From NCBI RefSeq assembly GCF_016908115.1, contig NZ_JAFBDH010000001.1, positions 310,001 through 374,000 on the forward strand: a stretch of 64,000 nt of DNA, given 5' to 3'. The translations under genes were made by a program, and so were the position numbers. Source of the DNA: Peptoniphilus gorbachii. GTDB taxonomy: Bacteria; Bacillota; Clostridia; Tissierellales; Peptoniphilaceae. Below, piece after piece: positions 26,124 to 35,138 of the stretch (position 1 is its first letter; the number at the start of each line of letters is the position of its first letter). A model generated the notes under the pieces. The model made no database searches, was not told the DNA's origin, and saw nothing but the letters and a program-made list of their open reading frames with translations.

Positions 26124-26843
26124 CTACTTTTCTTGTCTCCAAGGATGGAAGGTTTCTTCGATAGTATTATACTTTTTGAAGTTTCGCGTGTTTCTCCTTT
26201 TTATTAAATCTAGGATATACTCCTCTTGAGATAAGCTTATATCCACCCCGCGAACATTCGAGTTTTCGTAGTACCTTCCTATTTTCCTTAGGGTTGAATC
26301 TTTTAAACCTGAGACCCTAGCAAGGTCTTCGTATTTCACAGGAGGTGAGCACATTCTTAATTTCATAATATCTCTAATTAATTCGTCGTTGTTAAGGGCG
26401 CTTTGAGGCTTTCTTTCGTTGGTTCCAGGTGTTTCATATGGGTTAGATGTGTATTTAAACAACTTAAACATTGTGTCATGATATGTTCTTACATCATTAA
26501 CAGGATCATAGTTATAAAAATACAAAGTCTTAATCTTGTCTGATAAAAGAGCGTAAGACACCCTCCCATAGGCGACCCTATTTGTAGGGGCTATATCAAA
26601 GACAGAATAGCAAATCAGAACACAAGGATCCTTCATAAACGGCATATAGCATTCTAAAATTTCTGAGTAAGCGTCGTTATTTTTAGGAGAAAAAGAGAAC
26701 AAACGCACCTCCCCCAAGGTAGCCGATTTATCTATTTTCTCTTTATAGTTTTCAAATATTTCTTTTATAATCCTTGATTTCTCCTTTGAAAATTTAATTA
26801 AACAAGGATTTAAGTGTATAAAGTAAAAGTTAATCTCTGCCAT
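26124..26843 (-). CDS. HTH protein with resolvase-like N-terminal pattern, paralogue 2
   Basis: A 239-aa paralogue of the protein at 25310. Shared features: LNPCLI, a VLICYSVFDI...GRVSYALLSDKIKTLYFYNY block, the RMCSPPVKYEDLARVSGLKD helix-turn-helix (about 170-195) and a charged tail. It is divergent from the tnsD-tnsABC-tniQ operon, with 165 bp between start codons. A perfect palindrome overlaps its -10 box. By position it is the best candidate for a regulator of transposition and of itself. No experimental family name is known to me. Confidence 0.58.
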   Translation of the reverse strand: MAEINFYFIHLNPCLIKFSKEKSRIIKEIFENYKEKIDKSATLGEVRLFSFSPKNNDAYSEILECYMPFMKDPCVLICYSVFDIAPTNRVAYGRVSYALLSDKIKTLYFYNYDPVNDVRTYHDTMFKLFKYTSNPYETPGTNERKPQSALNNDELIRDIMKLRMCSPPVKYEDLARVSGLKDSTLRKIGRYYENSNVRGVDISLSQEEYILDLIKRRNTRNFKKYNTIEETFHPWRQEK

Positions 26844-26861
26844 AGGTTCTCCTTTCGGTAG

Positions 26862-26880
26862 TTGAGATATCTCAATTATA
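26862..26880 (-). promoter_or_regulatory. -10 box overlapped by palindromic operator
   Basis: TATAAT (minus strand, 26875..26880) is followed at once by the perfect palindrome TTGAGATATCTCAA (26862..26875), about 20-35 nt before the ATG at 26843. A palindrome here would block the promoter when bound. The same intergenic region must serve the tns operon in the other direction; a TCCATT/AATGGA inverted repeat lies on that side near 26928..26942. Confidence 0.55.
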
Positions 26881-27008
26881 CACTAAAAAAGAGACAAATA
26901 AGTATATTAACATAAACAAAAACTCCATTCAAAAAATGGATTTTTATTATCTCTCTATTGTTCCGTTGAGTAAGAGAACAAATAACAAACAGAAAGTGTA
27001 GGTAAAAA

Positions 27009-28979
27009 ATGAAAAAAAGAATTCCAATTACAATTCCATTCGAAGATGATGAACTTCTAACTTCATGGGAGCTTAGAATGGCAAAAGCTAATCTTTATAA
27101 CAACAGAAATGACTTTTCAAAGGAATGGTCAAAAGGTCAGTTATTGGCAAGAGACAGTTTTGGATTTAGTAGAGACCTCTTATTAGGATCTTTCTACAAG
27201 GACAATCAATTTATGGTTTATGAAAAGCATAGTCTTTATCCCTTCTTTGCACCATTTTTTAACAAGCAAAAGCAAGAGAAAATACTATACGCGCAAAGAA
27301 CTGGCTTTGATAAAGAATCACCTATTGGTAAATGGGGTCTTAATGTTCCTAGTTATAAGTATTGCCCAGAGTGTGCAAAAGAAGACCCAAGAATCTATCT
27401 TCATAGAGCTCACCAACTACCTGGTGTAGATGTATGCCACCTTCATGGATGCAGACTCATTAAACTTGATAAAAAATACAACGGTGAAGAAATGTTTAAC
27501 ATAGTTATGGGTGAAGAGCCTAATTATTTCATAGAACCTATTGATGTAGCACATGCACAATTTGCGAAAGAATTTATGGATTCTGCCTTTGATATAACTG
27601 TAAAAGATATTCACAAGATGATTGAAATAAGAGTAAAAGAACTTAAATTAAAAACCATTGACAATGTAAGAGCCATGTTTAGTATGGATCACAAACCAAT
27701 TTATGATAGAGATGCCAAATATATACTATCAAGTCCACAGCTCTTATCCGAAAAATTTCTTATGAAAAATCTCATTACAATTTTTGGAGATATGTTTACC
27801 TTCAAAAGAATCTATAAGAGATATATCAAAAAAGAAGCACCTAAAGTTCTTCCAGAAGAAATAGTTAAACAAGGTTATGAACTAATAAGCCCATATAAAA
27901 GAAACATAATGGAGATAAGGCACAAGGGTTGCGCTCAAAGCTTTCTAATAACAGAACATGGACTAAAAGAACTTTCTTTAAGATGTCCAGACTGCACTAA
28001 TCTTACAAACAAAGAACTTTATGAAAGAATGTTTAATAGCATTGCAAACAATGAATTTACTCTTCTATCTCCCTTTAAGGGAATAGGACAAAAGGTAAAA
28101 ATTAAACACTCTTGTGGACATAAGTTTAAATCAAATCCAATAGAGTTCTACTACAACGAAAGAGGCTGTCCTAAATGCTTATCTAGACTTACCCAAGATG
28201 AAGCTCAAGAAAAAGTAGATCAGGTTGATCCCACATGGAAAGTGCTAAACTACACAACTTTAGAAAATAAGGCAGAATTTCTCCACACAACTTGTAATCA
28301 TACTGTAGAAAGGCGCTTTGCCGATTTCTTAAGAAAAGGCATGTCTTGTCCAACTTGTAAAAAGCTAGAAAAGACATCTAAAACTCCAGAATTTGTAGAA
28401 AAGATGAAAAGATTGGTAGGCGACGAATATGAACTTGTTGGAGACTTCATGGGAGACAGAAGACCTGTGAAGATTAGGCATAAGCCTTGTGGTTTGGTTA
28501 CAGAGTATCCTAGGGCTTCATACTTTCTTAATGGTCAGAGATGTCCTCTATGTCATGGAACCATATCCCAAGATGATATTAGTGCTTATGTAAGTGCAAG
28601 GTCTAAGGGGGCATATATGGTAAGTGGTTTCTTACCTTCAAAGGATTTAGAAATCTTAAACACTGTTACAGATGAGGTCTACACCTTAAAGAAAAAACTT
28701 GTTTTACAAGAACTCGCAAGGCCTACAGCATCAGAAATACTACCTTGTAATACTAATGAGGATATAGAAAGACCAATTTCTGTTGGCGGGAAATTCTTTA
28801 AAGAGTTACAAAAACACTTTAATGGCAAGGCTTTTAAAGCAAGGGACATTATGGATAGGGGTTGGACTAAAAACCAAACACAACGAAACCTTAGAAGACT
28901 TGTGTCCTTGGGTCTTGTCAAAAAGGATGAGGGTTTCTACAGCTTAGTTCAAGATTACAAAATAGAAGATAAAGACTAA
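27009..28979 (+). CDS. tnsD: TnsD/TniQ-family target selector with four zinc motifs
   Basis: A 656-aa protein, first gene of the tns operon. The N-terminal TniQ domain has CPEC (119-122), HRAHQL (132-137) and VCHLHG (142-147). After it come four repeated zinc-ribbon-like units near residues 302, 365, 424 and 488, each of the form (R/K)H..C....F...CP.C. A winged-helix-like tail (about 598-645) closes the protein. TnsD proteins bind the specific attachment site and recruit TnsC. The length and repeated fingers suit reading a long DNA sequence, here probably comM. It is 110 nt upstream of tnsA. Confidence 0.85.
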   Translation: MKKRIPITIPFEDDELLTSWELRMAKANLYNNRNDFSKEWSKGQLLARDSFGFSRDLLLGSFYKDNQFMVYEKHSLYPFFAPFFNKQKQEKILYAQRTGFDKESPIGKWGLNVPSYKYCPECAKEDPRIYLHRAHQLPGVDVCHLHGCRLIKLDKKYNGEEMFNIVMGEEPNYFIEPIDVAHAQFAKEFMDSAFDITVKDIHKMIEIRVKELKLKTIDNVRAMFSMDHKPIYDRDAKYILSSPQLLSEKFLMKNLITIFGDMFTFKRIYKRYIKKEAPKVLPEEIVKQGYELISPYKRNIMEIRHKGCAQSFLITEHGLKELSLRCPDCTNLTNKELYERMFNSIANNEFTLLSPFKGIGQKVKIKHSCGHKFKSNPIEFYYNERGCPKCLSRLTQDEAQEKVDQVDPTWKVLNYTTLENKAEFLHTTCNHTVERRFADFLRKGMSCPTCKKLEKTSKTPEFVEKMKRLVGDEYELVGDFMGDRRPVKIRHKPCGLVTEYPRASYFLNGQRCPLCHGTISQDDISAYVSARSKGAYMVSGFLPSKDLEILNTVTDEVYTLKKKLVLQELARPTASEILPCNTNEDIERPISVGGKFFKELQKHFNGKAFKARDIMDRGWTKNQTQRNLRRLVSLGLVKKDEGFYSLVQDYKIEDKD

Positions 28980-29089
28980 CAAATAACCTTTAATGAGCTC
29001 TCCCCTCTACCCTTGGCAAAGAAAATCAATTCATTTTAAACCTAAAGATAAGTTTTAGCAAAGAACAAATAAAAGGATGTGAAAACAAT

Positions 29090-29803
29090 ATGCGCCATAT
29101 TAAGGAAAAAACTAAATTAAAACAAAAAAGGTGCCAAGGTGAAGGTATAGACTATGTTCCATGGATAATGGCTCACGAGCAGTCATCTGTAGGATCATCG
29201 TTTATCGCTAAAAACTATAAAACAGGAAGAGATGTTCATATGCTTTCTAACTCCGAAGCAAAGGTCTTCTTTCTCCTTCTTTGGGATGATGATGTCTTAG
29301 ACATTAAAGAACAGTATGTTTTGGACTTAGATGAAACGAAGCAAATTGCAGATGACTTAGGATATAGAAAACCCCAACGACACATGTCTACAGATTTTTT
29401 CCTAGATATTAATGACCCAGTTTATAGCCACATGGCTATATCAGTAAAAATGAATGAAAAAGATCTTGAAAAAAGAAGATCTCAGGAACTTCTAAAGATT
29501 GAAAGAACATATTGGGAATCTAAAGGGGTGTGGTACGAGCTTATCTTTGCCGACAACATAAATCCAATTCTTGTAAAAAACATCAGACTTGTTACCAAAA
29601 TCAATAAACCAGAAGACATTCAGTCTGATGTAGATGCTTTAAGGTATTTACTAACACACAAAAAGATTTCCACTGACATGCATAAGGAAATCAACTACCA
29701 AGAACTATTAAAACTATATAAAAAGGAGGTTGATCAGCTTTATGAAATTTTTACAAGAGACGAAAAAAGAAATTGGAGAAGAAAAGACATTAGATGTTGG
29801 TGA
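29090..29803 (+). CDS. tnsA: TnsA-like transposon endonuclease
   Basis: A restriction-enzyme-like nuclease that cuts the 5' ends of the element, allowing cut-and-paste movement. In the 237-aa protein the expected catalytic residues are in place: Glu-56 (SNSEAKVF), Asp-102 (MSTDFFLD) and Lys-120 (AISVKMNEK). The TnsA C-terminal region (IERTYWESKGVWYELIF) follows. Presence of an intact TnsA argues for full excision rather than cointegrate formation. Its 3' end overlaps the start of tnsB. Confidence 0.93.
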   Translation: MRHIKEKTKLKQKRCQGEGIDYVPWIMAHEQSSVGSSFIAKNYKTGRDVHMLSNSEAKVFFLLLWDDDVLDIKEQYVLDLDETKQIADDLGYRKPQRHMSTDFFLDINDPVYSHMAISVKMNEKDLEKRRSQELLKIERTYWESKGVWYELIFADNINPILVKNIRLVTKINKPEDIQSDVDALRYLLTHKKISTDMHKEINYQELLKLYKKEVDQLYEIFTRDEKRNWRRKDIRCW

Positions 29804-31946
29804 GATATATAAAGAAGTTAACACCACTGGAAAACTTATAAACTACCTAGATATAGAATATTTTGTCTTAGGATATGACAGAGATTTGAACATTTATTGT
29901 TGTAAAAAAGGTTCACGCACACTCGTAATTGTTATGATGAGCTCTGAAGAAGTTTTCAAAAAAATTGAGGAAGGTAAACTTTATCCTGTTGAAGATACAG
30001 ATCATGTAATTGTGGATGAAGATCTTTTATCAGAAAAAGAGTTAGAAGAATTCAAACTTCTAAAGGCTGCTATGAATGAAATAGTAGCCTCTTACTCTCC
30101 TGATTTTTCCTATATTGTAAGTAAAACCAACAAAAACCATCTAAAAGAATTGGCTAAAAGCTGTAATATGGACTACAACCTTTTTAGAAGAAAGATTACT
30201 AAATATCTAAGTTCAGGAATGAAAGACTACTCCCTTCTCTCTAAAAGATCGGAAGTGTTTGGTGATAGGAGAAAAAGAAACAAGCCCTATGAATATAAAG
30301 AACTTACAGGAAGAAAAGCTAAAAATTCCAAAGGAGATATAATACCTCAAGGTGTAATTTTAACTGATGAGATAAAGAAAAGTTTTGAGCCCTTTGTAGA
30401 AATGGTAAGAAAGGGACTAACTATTCCACAAGCCTATATTCGTTATTGTGCAAGTCTTCAAGTTTTAGAAAATGCATTTCAAGATGGGAATAAGCTTTTG
30501 ACAAATAAAGATCAAAGACCTACTCTCGCCCAGTTTAGATATTACGTGGAAAGTAAACTAGGTAAAAAAGACAAGATAATTGGTACAAAAGGTTCACTTT
30601 ACTACCACAACAACTATAGAGCTCTTAATTCTGATAATCTTACCAATACAGGATTTCCTGGCGATATAGTAGAAATAGACGCTTGGGAAGCAGATGTAGC
30701 CCTTGTAGATAGAATTAACAACGAGCCTGTAGGTAGGGCCACTGTATATTTAATGATTGACCGCTACACAAGACTTATTTGTGCATGTTCAGTTGGATAT
30801 GAAGTTAACTCATTTATAGGCCTCTCAAATTTATTTATGAGTCTTGCAGAAGATAAGGTAGAGAAATTCGAAAGAAACGGCCTTCATTTAGATGAATGGA
30901 AGATTCCACTACCCGACCCATTCTTACCAAACCTAATTGTTACAGATAACGGTTCAGATTTTAAATCAAATATGTTCAGAGATACTCTTTCAAGACTTGA
31001 AATTGAGCATGAAATAGCACCTCCTGGTGTAGGATCTGCTAAGGGACTTGTAGAAAGAACCTTCGGCGAGTTTGCAATTGCTCATAAAGATGTTTTTAAG
31101 AAATCGGGACTCATTACAAAAGACTATGGTAGCACCCACCACAAAGACGCTGTATTAACCTTAGACGAGTATGAAAAATACCTTCTATTGGCAGTTGCTG
31201 AGCATAACTTCAAAGCCATGGGAGCCTACCCTGTTCACGACAAAGAATTACTTGAAAAAGATATAGCTCTTAACCCATATAACTTATGGAGATACTACAC
31301 AGAGGAAAAACAACTAAGACCAAGGGAAATCATTGATAAGTCAACATACTACTATAGCTTGATGAATAAAGTTAAGGCTTCTTTAAACATAAAGGGGGTT
31401 GTATTTAAAGGCCTTTACTACTCAGTGCAAGGTGAGCCTAAATTTGTAAAGATGCAAGAAAGAAATAAAACAAAGCACTTAGACCTTAGACTTGATCCAA
31501 GAGACGTTTCAAAACTTTACTATTTGGATTCAGGAGAGCTTAAGTTTCTTCCACTTAACCCAAATAAGGCTTCTAACCGAATATATTTTGGCAAAACTCT
31601 TAAAGAGGCTGAGAAATTAAAAGCATTGGAAAAAGACCTAAAGAAAAAAGGTGCAGATTCCAATGAAGATCTTTTAGCAGCAGGTGTTATGGTTGCAGAT
31701 GCCATGGTAAAGGATGCTAAGAAAAACAAACCTAAAAAAGATAAAAAAGTTACTAAAGAAAAAATAAGAGAAAATAGAAAAGCTGAAAAGTTGGAAAGAG
31801 CCTATGAAGGTAGAATTTCTAATCAAATAGAGTTAGAAGAAGACCCAATACCAGCCCTACCAGAAGCTGAAGAAAAAACATCTAGTGACATTGGTAAGTA
31901 CAGTTCTTATGAAGAATGGTTAGAAGACTTCGAATCAGCAATGTAA
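29742..31946 (+). CDS. tnsB: TnsB-like DDE transposase
   Basis: An rve/retroviral-integrase-fold transposase that binds the end repeats and joins 3' ends to target. I choose ATG 29742 (734 aa), 12 nt behind a GGAGG inside tnsA, over the TTG at 29730 that sits on the ribosome site. The catalytic triad is Asp-313 (VEIDAWE), Asp-402 (VTDNGSDF) and Glu-438 (GLVERTFGEF), with a 35-residue D-E gap. N-terminal helix-turn-helix regions precede it and a charged tail follows (EEWLEDFESAM), as expected for contact with TnsC. All key residues are intact. Confidence 0.96.
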   Translation: MKFLQETKKEIGEEKTLDVGEIYKEVNTTGKLINYLDIEYFVLGYDRDLNIYCCKKGSRTLVIVMMSSEEVFKKIEEGKLYPVEDTDHVIVDEDLLSEKELEEFKLLKAAMNEIVASYSPDFSYIVSKTNKNHLKELAKSCNMDYNLFRRKITKYLSSGMKDYSLLSKRSEVFGDRRKRNKPYEYKELTGRKAKNSKGDIIPQGVILTDEIKKSFEPFVEMVRKGLTIPQAYIRYCASLQVLENAFQDGNKLLTNKDQRPTLAQFRYYVESKLGKKDKIIGTKGSLYYHNNYRALNSDNLTNTGFPGDIVEIDAWEADVALVDRINNEPVGRATVYLMIDRYTRLICACSVGYEVNSFIGLSNLFMSLAEDKVEKFERNGLHLDEWKIPLPDPFLPNLIVTDNGSDFKSNMFRDTLSRLEIEHEIAPPGVGSAKGLVERTFGEFAIAHKDVFKKSGLITKDYGSTHHKDAVLTLDEYEKYLLLAVAEHNFKAMGAYPVHDKELLEKDIALNPYNLWRYYTEEKQLRPREIIDKSTYYYSLMNKVKASLNIKGVVFKGLYYSVQGEPKFVKMQERNKTKHLDLRLDPRDVSKLYYLDSGELKFLPLNPNKASNRIYFGKTLKEAEKLKALEKDLKKKGADSNEDLLAAGVMVADAMVKDAKKNKPKKDKKVTKEKIRENRKAEKLERAYEGRISNQIELEEDPIPALPEAEEKTSSDIGKYSSYEEWLEDFESAM

Positions 31947-31967
31947 AAGTATAAAGAGGAGGATTTC

Positions 31968-33617
31968 ATGAAAAATTTCAAAAACTTTAAATATGAATAT
32001 ACAGAAAACAAATCATATGAAACAAATGAAGAGTTCTATTCTCAAAAATATGAAAACAGAGACGGGAAAAATGTAGACGCAATCTACACTCCTCCTATCT
32101 CACAGCTTGACAAAGGAAATATCTTTGTTGAGGCATTACCAAGGATGAGATCAGAAGATAGATTAATCTTAGATGCCAATGTAGATCTTCCAGAATTTAA
32201 CCACGACAAACTTATAAGAAGACCCCTATCTGAACAAATAGCTCTTCTTAATGACCTATATAGTCTAAGGATTCTCCTTCCTATACAAAAGAACTTAGAT
32301 GCAATATTCTACAACCTCATAAGTAGAGTTTATAGGTCAAGAGAATACGAAATCACAAAAGACACTCATAAAGAACATGATGGAAGAGAATGGACAGAAA
32401 CACTTGCCTATGGAAAATTGGGAGAAGCGCCACCTTCTGGCTTCTCCCTCTTAGGCTATGCAGGCTCTGGAAAAACATCCATGCTACAAACTATGTTTAG
32501 CCATTATCCTCAAGTGATTTGGCACAAAAGCGAAGGACATGTTTTCCCTCAGCTTTTATACATTATGTGTAATAGTAACGCATCTTCTCAAAACGACTTT
32601 AGCGCCGTGCTAAACGATGTTTGCAGACAGATAGACATAGCTATAGGAAATAACAACTTTTACTACTACAATCAAGTAGTTAAAATGGCTAATTATGACA
32701 GAAAAATTGGTCTTATCAAAAAGCTGATTAACCTTTTTAACATAGGTGTCATAGCAATAGATGAAATTCAGTCATTAGACTTTAATAAAAATAACAAGGA
32801 AACCTATTCTAAACTCTTACAAATTACCAATGACACTAAAGTTGGCTTCATCCTATGTGGTACAGAAGAGGCTTATGATAACATGTTTTCTTCCCTTCAT
32901 ATGACAAGAAGGTTTTTGCCTATTACAGCATCCTCCTACACTGGCGACATTGCTTTTAGTGAGATGTTTGTTAGAAACCTCTTAAGATTTCAGTGGTTTA
33001 ATGAAAAAGATATGATTGACATACCGCCTTACGGAGAAACTAACGAAGCATTTCAAGAATTTGTCTCAACCATCTACAACTGTACCAATGGAATCATCGC
33101 ACTCATGGTAAATCTCTATGAGAAGATAAACTTTGAATATCTTATTAGGAAAAGAAAACCAAAAGTAAACGGTAAGTTTGTAGAAAGTGTATTTGCTAAG
33201 TACTTCTCTGGTGTTGATAAAATACTAAGAGGATTAGATAAAGATTTTTCAGCAGCTGCAACTAAGAAAGTACTAACTCAATCCAATACAAGAAAGGAAG
33301 AAGCGTTGGCTCAAATAGAAGTAAAAAAAGAATTAGATAAAATAGTATCCTTAAATTATAAGACAGACCAAGAATTAAAAAGAGATCTTTTAAATAACAT
33401 CACAAGAAGTATAGCTATGGTAATGGGTTCTAATTTTTCAGAAGAAGAAATAAGAACCGCATGTAAGACCGTTCTAGCGAGAAAAGAATCTCAAGGAAAA
33501 ACAGAAGCTAGTTTAACAAGGGATGTGGTCAATCAACTAAATAGCAAGCCTAAAAAAGCAAAAAAAGTTAATGATATACCTCAAAGCTTAGCTAAAATCA
33601 CTAGAGGTGAAGAATGA
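31968..33617 (+). CDS. tnsC: TnsC-like AAA+ regulator
   Basis: An ATP-dependent matchmaker between target selector and transposase. The 549-aa protein has Walker A GYAGSGKTS (about 162-170), Walker B IGVIAIDEIQ (about 258-267) and FILCGTEEAYD sensor-type sequence, typical of TnsC/TniB. It begins 21 nt after tnsB behind GAGGAGG and ends in an ATGA overlap with tniQ. The C-terminal basic extension (about 440-549) is longer than in minimal TniB proteins. Confidence 0.94.
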   Translation: MKNFKNFKYEYTENKSYETNEEFYSQKYENRDGKNVDAIYTPPISQLDKGNIFVEALPRMRSEDRLILDANVDLPEFNHDKLIRRPLSEQIALLNDLYSLRILLPIQKNLDAIFYNLISRVYRSREYEITKDTHKEHDGREWTETLAYGKLGEAPPSGFSLLGYAGSGKTSMLQTMFSHYPQVIWHKSEGHVFPQLLYIMCNSNASSQNDFSAVLNDVCRQIDIAIGNNNFYYYNQVVKMANYDRKIGLIKKLINLFNIGVIAIDEIQSLDFNKNNKETYSKLLQITNDTKVGFILCGTEEAYDNMFSSLHMTRRFLPITASSYTGDIAFSEMFVRNLLRFQWFNEKDMIDIPPYGETNEAFQEFVSTIYNCTNGIIALMVNLYEKINFEYLIRKRKPKVNGKFVESVFAKYFSGVDKILRGLDKDFSAAATKKVLTQSNTRKEEALAQIEVKKELDKIVSLNYKTDQELKRDLLNNITRSIAMVMGSNFSEEEIRTACKTVLARKESQGKTEASLTRDVVNQLNSKPKKAKKVNDIPQSLAKITRGEE

Positions 33618-34921
33618 AAAGATTTCCTTATTTAAGACCCCTTTACCCCGATGAGTTGGCCCACACTTATATGCTAAGCATAGCTAGAGATAACCTCATA
33701 ACAAACGCAGACCTTTGCCAAAATATATTAAAACTTAGAAATGGAAAACTCAGCCATATAGAATATAGATACGACAGCCTTTACTACTTAGGTAACTTCA
33801 TAGCCCTAACAGGTTCAACAGATCCCTTTGAGTTCTTTACAAAAGCAACCATCTACAATGCGATTTCTCCATTCATAGACCATAAAATCAGAAGCACAAC
33901 CATAGGATTTTGCTTGTCAGATTTTAAGTTAAGACAAAAAATACGGTCGACCTTTAACCACAACTTTATAAAAGAGCTAAAAATATGCCCTCTTTGCCAA
34001 AAAGAAGAAGAGGAAAAGTATGGAGAGTATTATTACCATAGGTCACATCAGCTAGACAGAGTAAAGGTATGTCATAAACATGGAACACCTTTATCGATCG
34101 TAAGAGAAAATGGCGAGGGACTGAAGCTAACAGAAATAGAAATAAAAGAAAACTTAGAAAAAGAAAAAGAAATCGCTGAATTCTTCTATCTGCTACTAAA
34201 CTTAGAAGATAATGAAGAATTAAAAGACAAGTGGTTAAAGAAACTAGATGACTACATCTTTTTCTATACCCTTGCATCAGAAATATGGGTGAACATTCCT
34301 AATTCAATATCTTATAGCTCAACCTCACCCTTAGATGATATCATGGAAAATATTATTTTTTACCTTAAAAATGGACACTATCCTTCAGATCCAATAAAGA
34401 AGGTAAAAGCTAAAGATTATGAAATCATAGAAGACTTAGGTGATAATATCTATAGGTGCAAATGCTTAATATGCGGAAAAGAATTTATTTCTACCAAAGA
34501 CATATTATCTGTTCCCTACGCTTGCACATGTGCAAGAGAAGGAAAACCTGATGAGAAAGTAATCAAGGAGCTTTTTAGGAAAAGATATAACAAGAGATTC
34601 AAACTCTTATATCTTCACGCCATAAAAAAGAGCTACTTTCTACTACTTTACGATAAAGAATACAGACACATACTCCTAGTCAAGCCGTCAACTCTATTTT
34701 TCGGTCAAGTGGATACAATTATGGGAGCAAGTGCTGTGAAAGGAAATGGGAACAGAAAAAGATTGGTAAATGCGGATACTCTAAAGAATCTTCCCTTTAC
34801 TATTAGTATAGAAGATAACAGGATTCATATCTTTTGTAAAAAATGTGGGCAAACAACTACAACACGACTTGGAGAAAGATATATACTAAGCTGTCCCCAT
34901 TGTAAAGACACAGAAACCTAA
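33614..34921 (+). CDS. tniQ: Second, shorter TniQ-family protein
   Basis: A 435-aa protein with N-terminal YLRPLYPDELAHTYMLSIAR, then CPLC (about 125-128), HRSHQLDRVKVCHKHG, the TniQ zinc-finger pattern. A second cysteine pair appears in the middle (CKCLICGKEF, ACTC), and a last one at the end (CKKCGQ...CPHC). It overlaps tnsC by 4 nt, so it is made together with the core machinery. Two selectors suggest two target pathways, as TnsD and TnsE or two TniQ proteins give in other elements. Which of the two finds comM cannot be told from sequence alone. Confidence 0.88.
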   Translation: MKRFPYLRPLYPDELAHTYMLSIARDNLITNADLCQNILKLRNGKLSHIEYRYDSLYYLGNFIALTGSTDPFEFFTKATIYNAISPFIDHKIRSTTIGFCLSDFKLRQKIRSTFNHNFIKELKICPLCQKEEEEKYGEYYYHRSHQLDRVKVCHKHGTPLSIVRENGEGLKLTEIEIKENLEKEKEIAEFFYLLLNLEDNEELKDKWLKKLDDYIFFYTLASEIWVNIPNSISYSSTSPLDDIMENIIFYLKNGHYPSDPIKKVKAKDYEIIEDLGDNIYRCKCLICGKEFISTKDILSVPYACTCAREGKPDEKVIKELFRKRYNKRFKLLYLHAIKKSYFLLLYDKEYRHILLVKPSTLFFGQVDTIMGASAVKGNGNRKRLVNADTLKNLPFTISIEDNRIHIFCKKCGQTTTTRLGERYILSCPHCKDTET

Positions 34922-34928
34922 AAAAAGC

Positions 34929-34960
34929 ACCCCTTAGACGAAAGTCTTAGGGGTATTTTG
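34929..34960 (+). terminator. Terminator of the tns operon
   Basis: ACCCCTTAGAC-GAAA-GTCTTAGGGGT stem with stable tetraloop, then ATTTTG, directly after tniQ. It shields the right end from transcription. Confidence 0.88.
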
Positions 34961-35016
34961 CTATCTACTTTTAAAATTAAAAAAACCAAATAATATCTAT
35001 TTGGAGTGGACTAAAA

Positions 35017-35133
35017 GTATGGGGTTATTTAAGTTCTACGTAAAGTTTGTTAGTGGAATATATAGGGTTACTTAAGTTATATATTTCAATTTAAATCCAT
35101 CGAATTTAGGGAGGATTAAGTTATGCGAGAACA
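35017..35133 (-). repeat. Right-end array of three TnsB-like binding sites
   Basis: Three copies of the end site in inverted orientation: 35017..35040, 35061..35083 and 35109..35133, with cores 43 and 44 bp apart. The outermost copy places AACTTAA 11 nt from the tip, as at the left end. The site arms (TAACCC/AACCCT) resemble the inner left-end cluster more than the outer CGCCCC cluster. Confidence 0.92.
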
Positions 35134-35138
35134 ATTGG
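35134..35138. repeat. Right 5-bp target-site duplication (ATTGG)
   Basis: Identical to 5060..5064 and directly adjacent to the terminal ACA of the element. Confidence 0.95.

Larger units (their letters stand above)
5065..35133. mobile_element. Complete Tn7-like transposon inserted in comM
   Basis: A 30,069-bp element. The left end reads TGTGGTTTTATAACTTAACC. The right end, read inward on the other strand, is TGTTCTCGCATAACTTAATC. Both share TGT at the tip and an ATAACTTAA block at the same distance from it. It encodes TnsA, TnsB, TnsC and two TniQ-family proteins (27009..34921), and both ends carry further copies of the AACTTAA site. The 5-bp duplication and restoration of an uninterrupted comM frame on removal show that the boundaries are exact and the insertion is not decayed. 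All transposition genes look intact, so the element may still move. Confidence 0.96.

Noticed and set aside
5065-35133. CRISPR-associated (CAST-type) transposon
   Set aside because: Two TniQ proteins suggested it, but no Cas protein frame and no array of regularly spaced direct repeats is present in the element.
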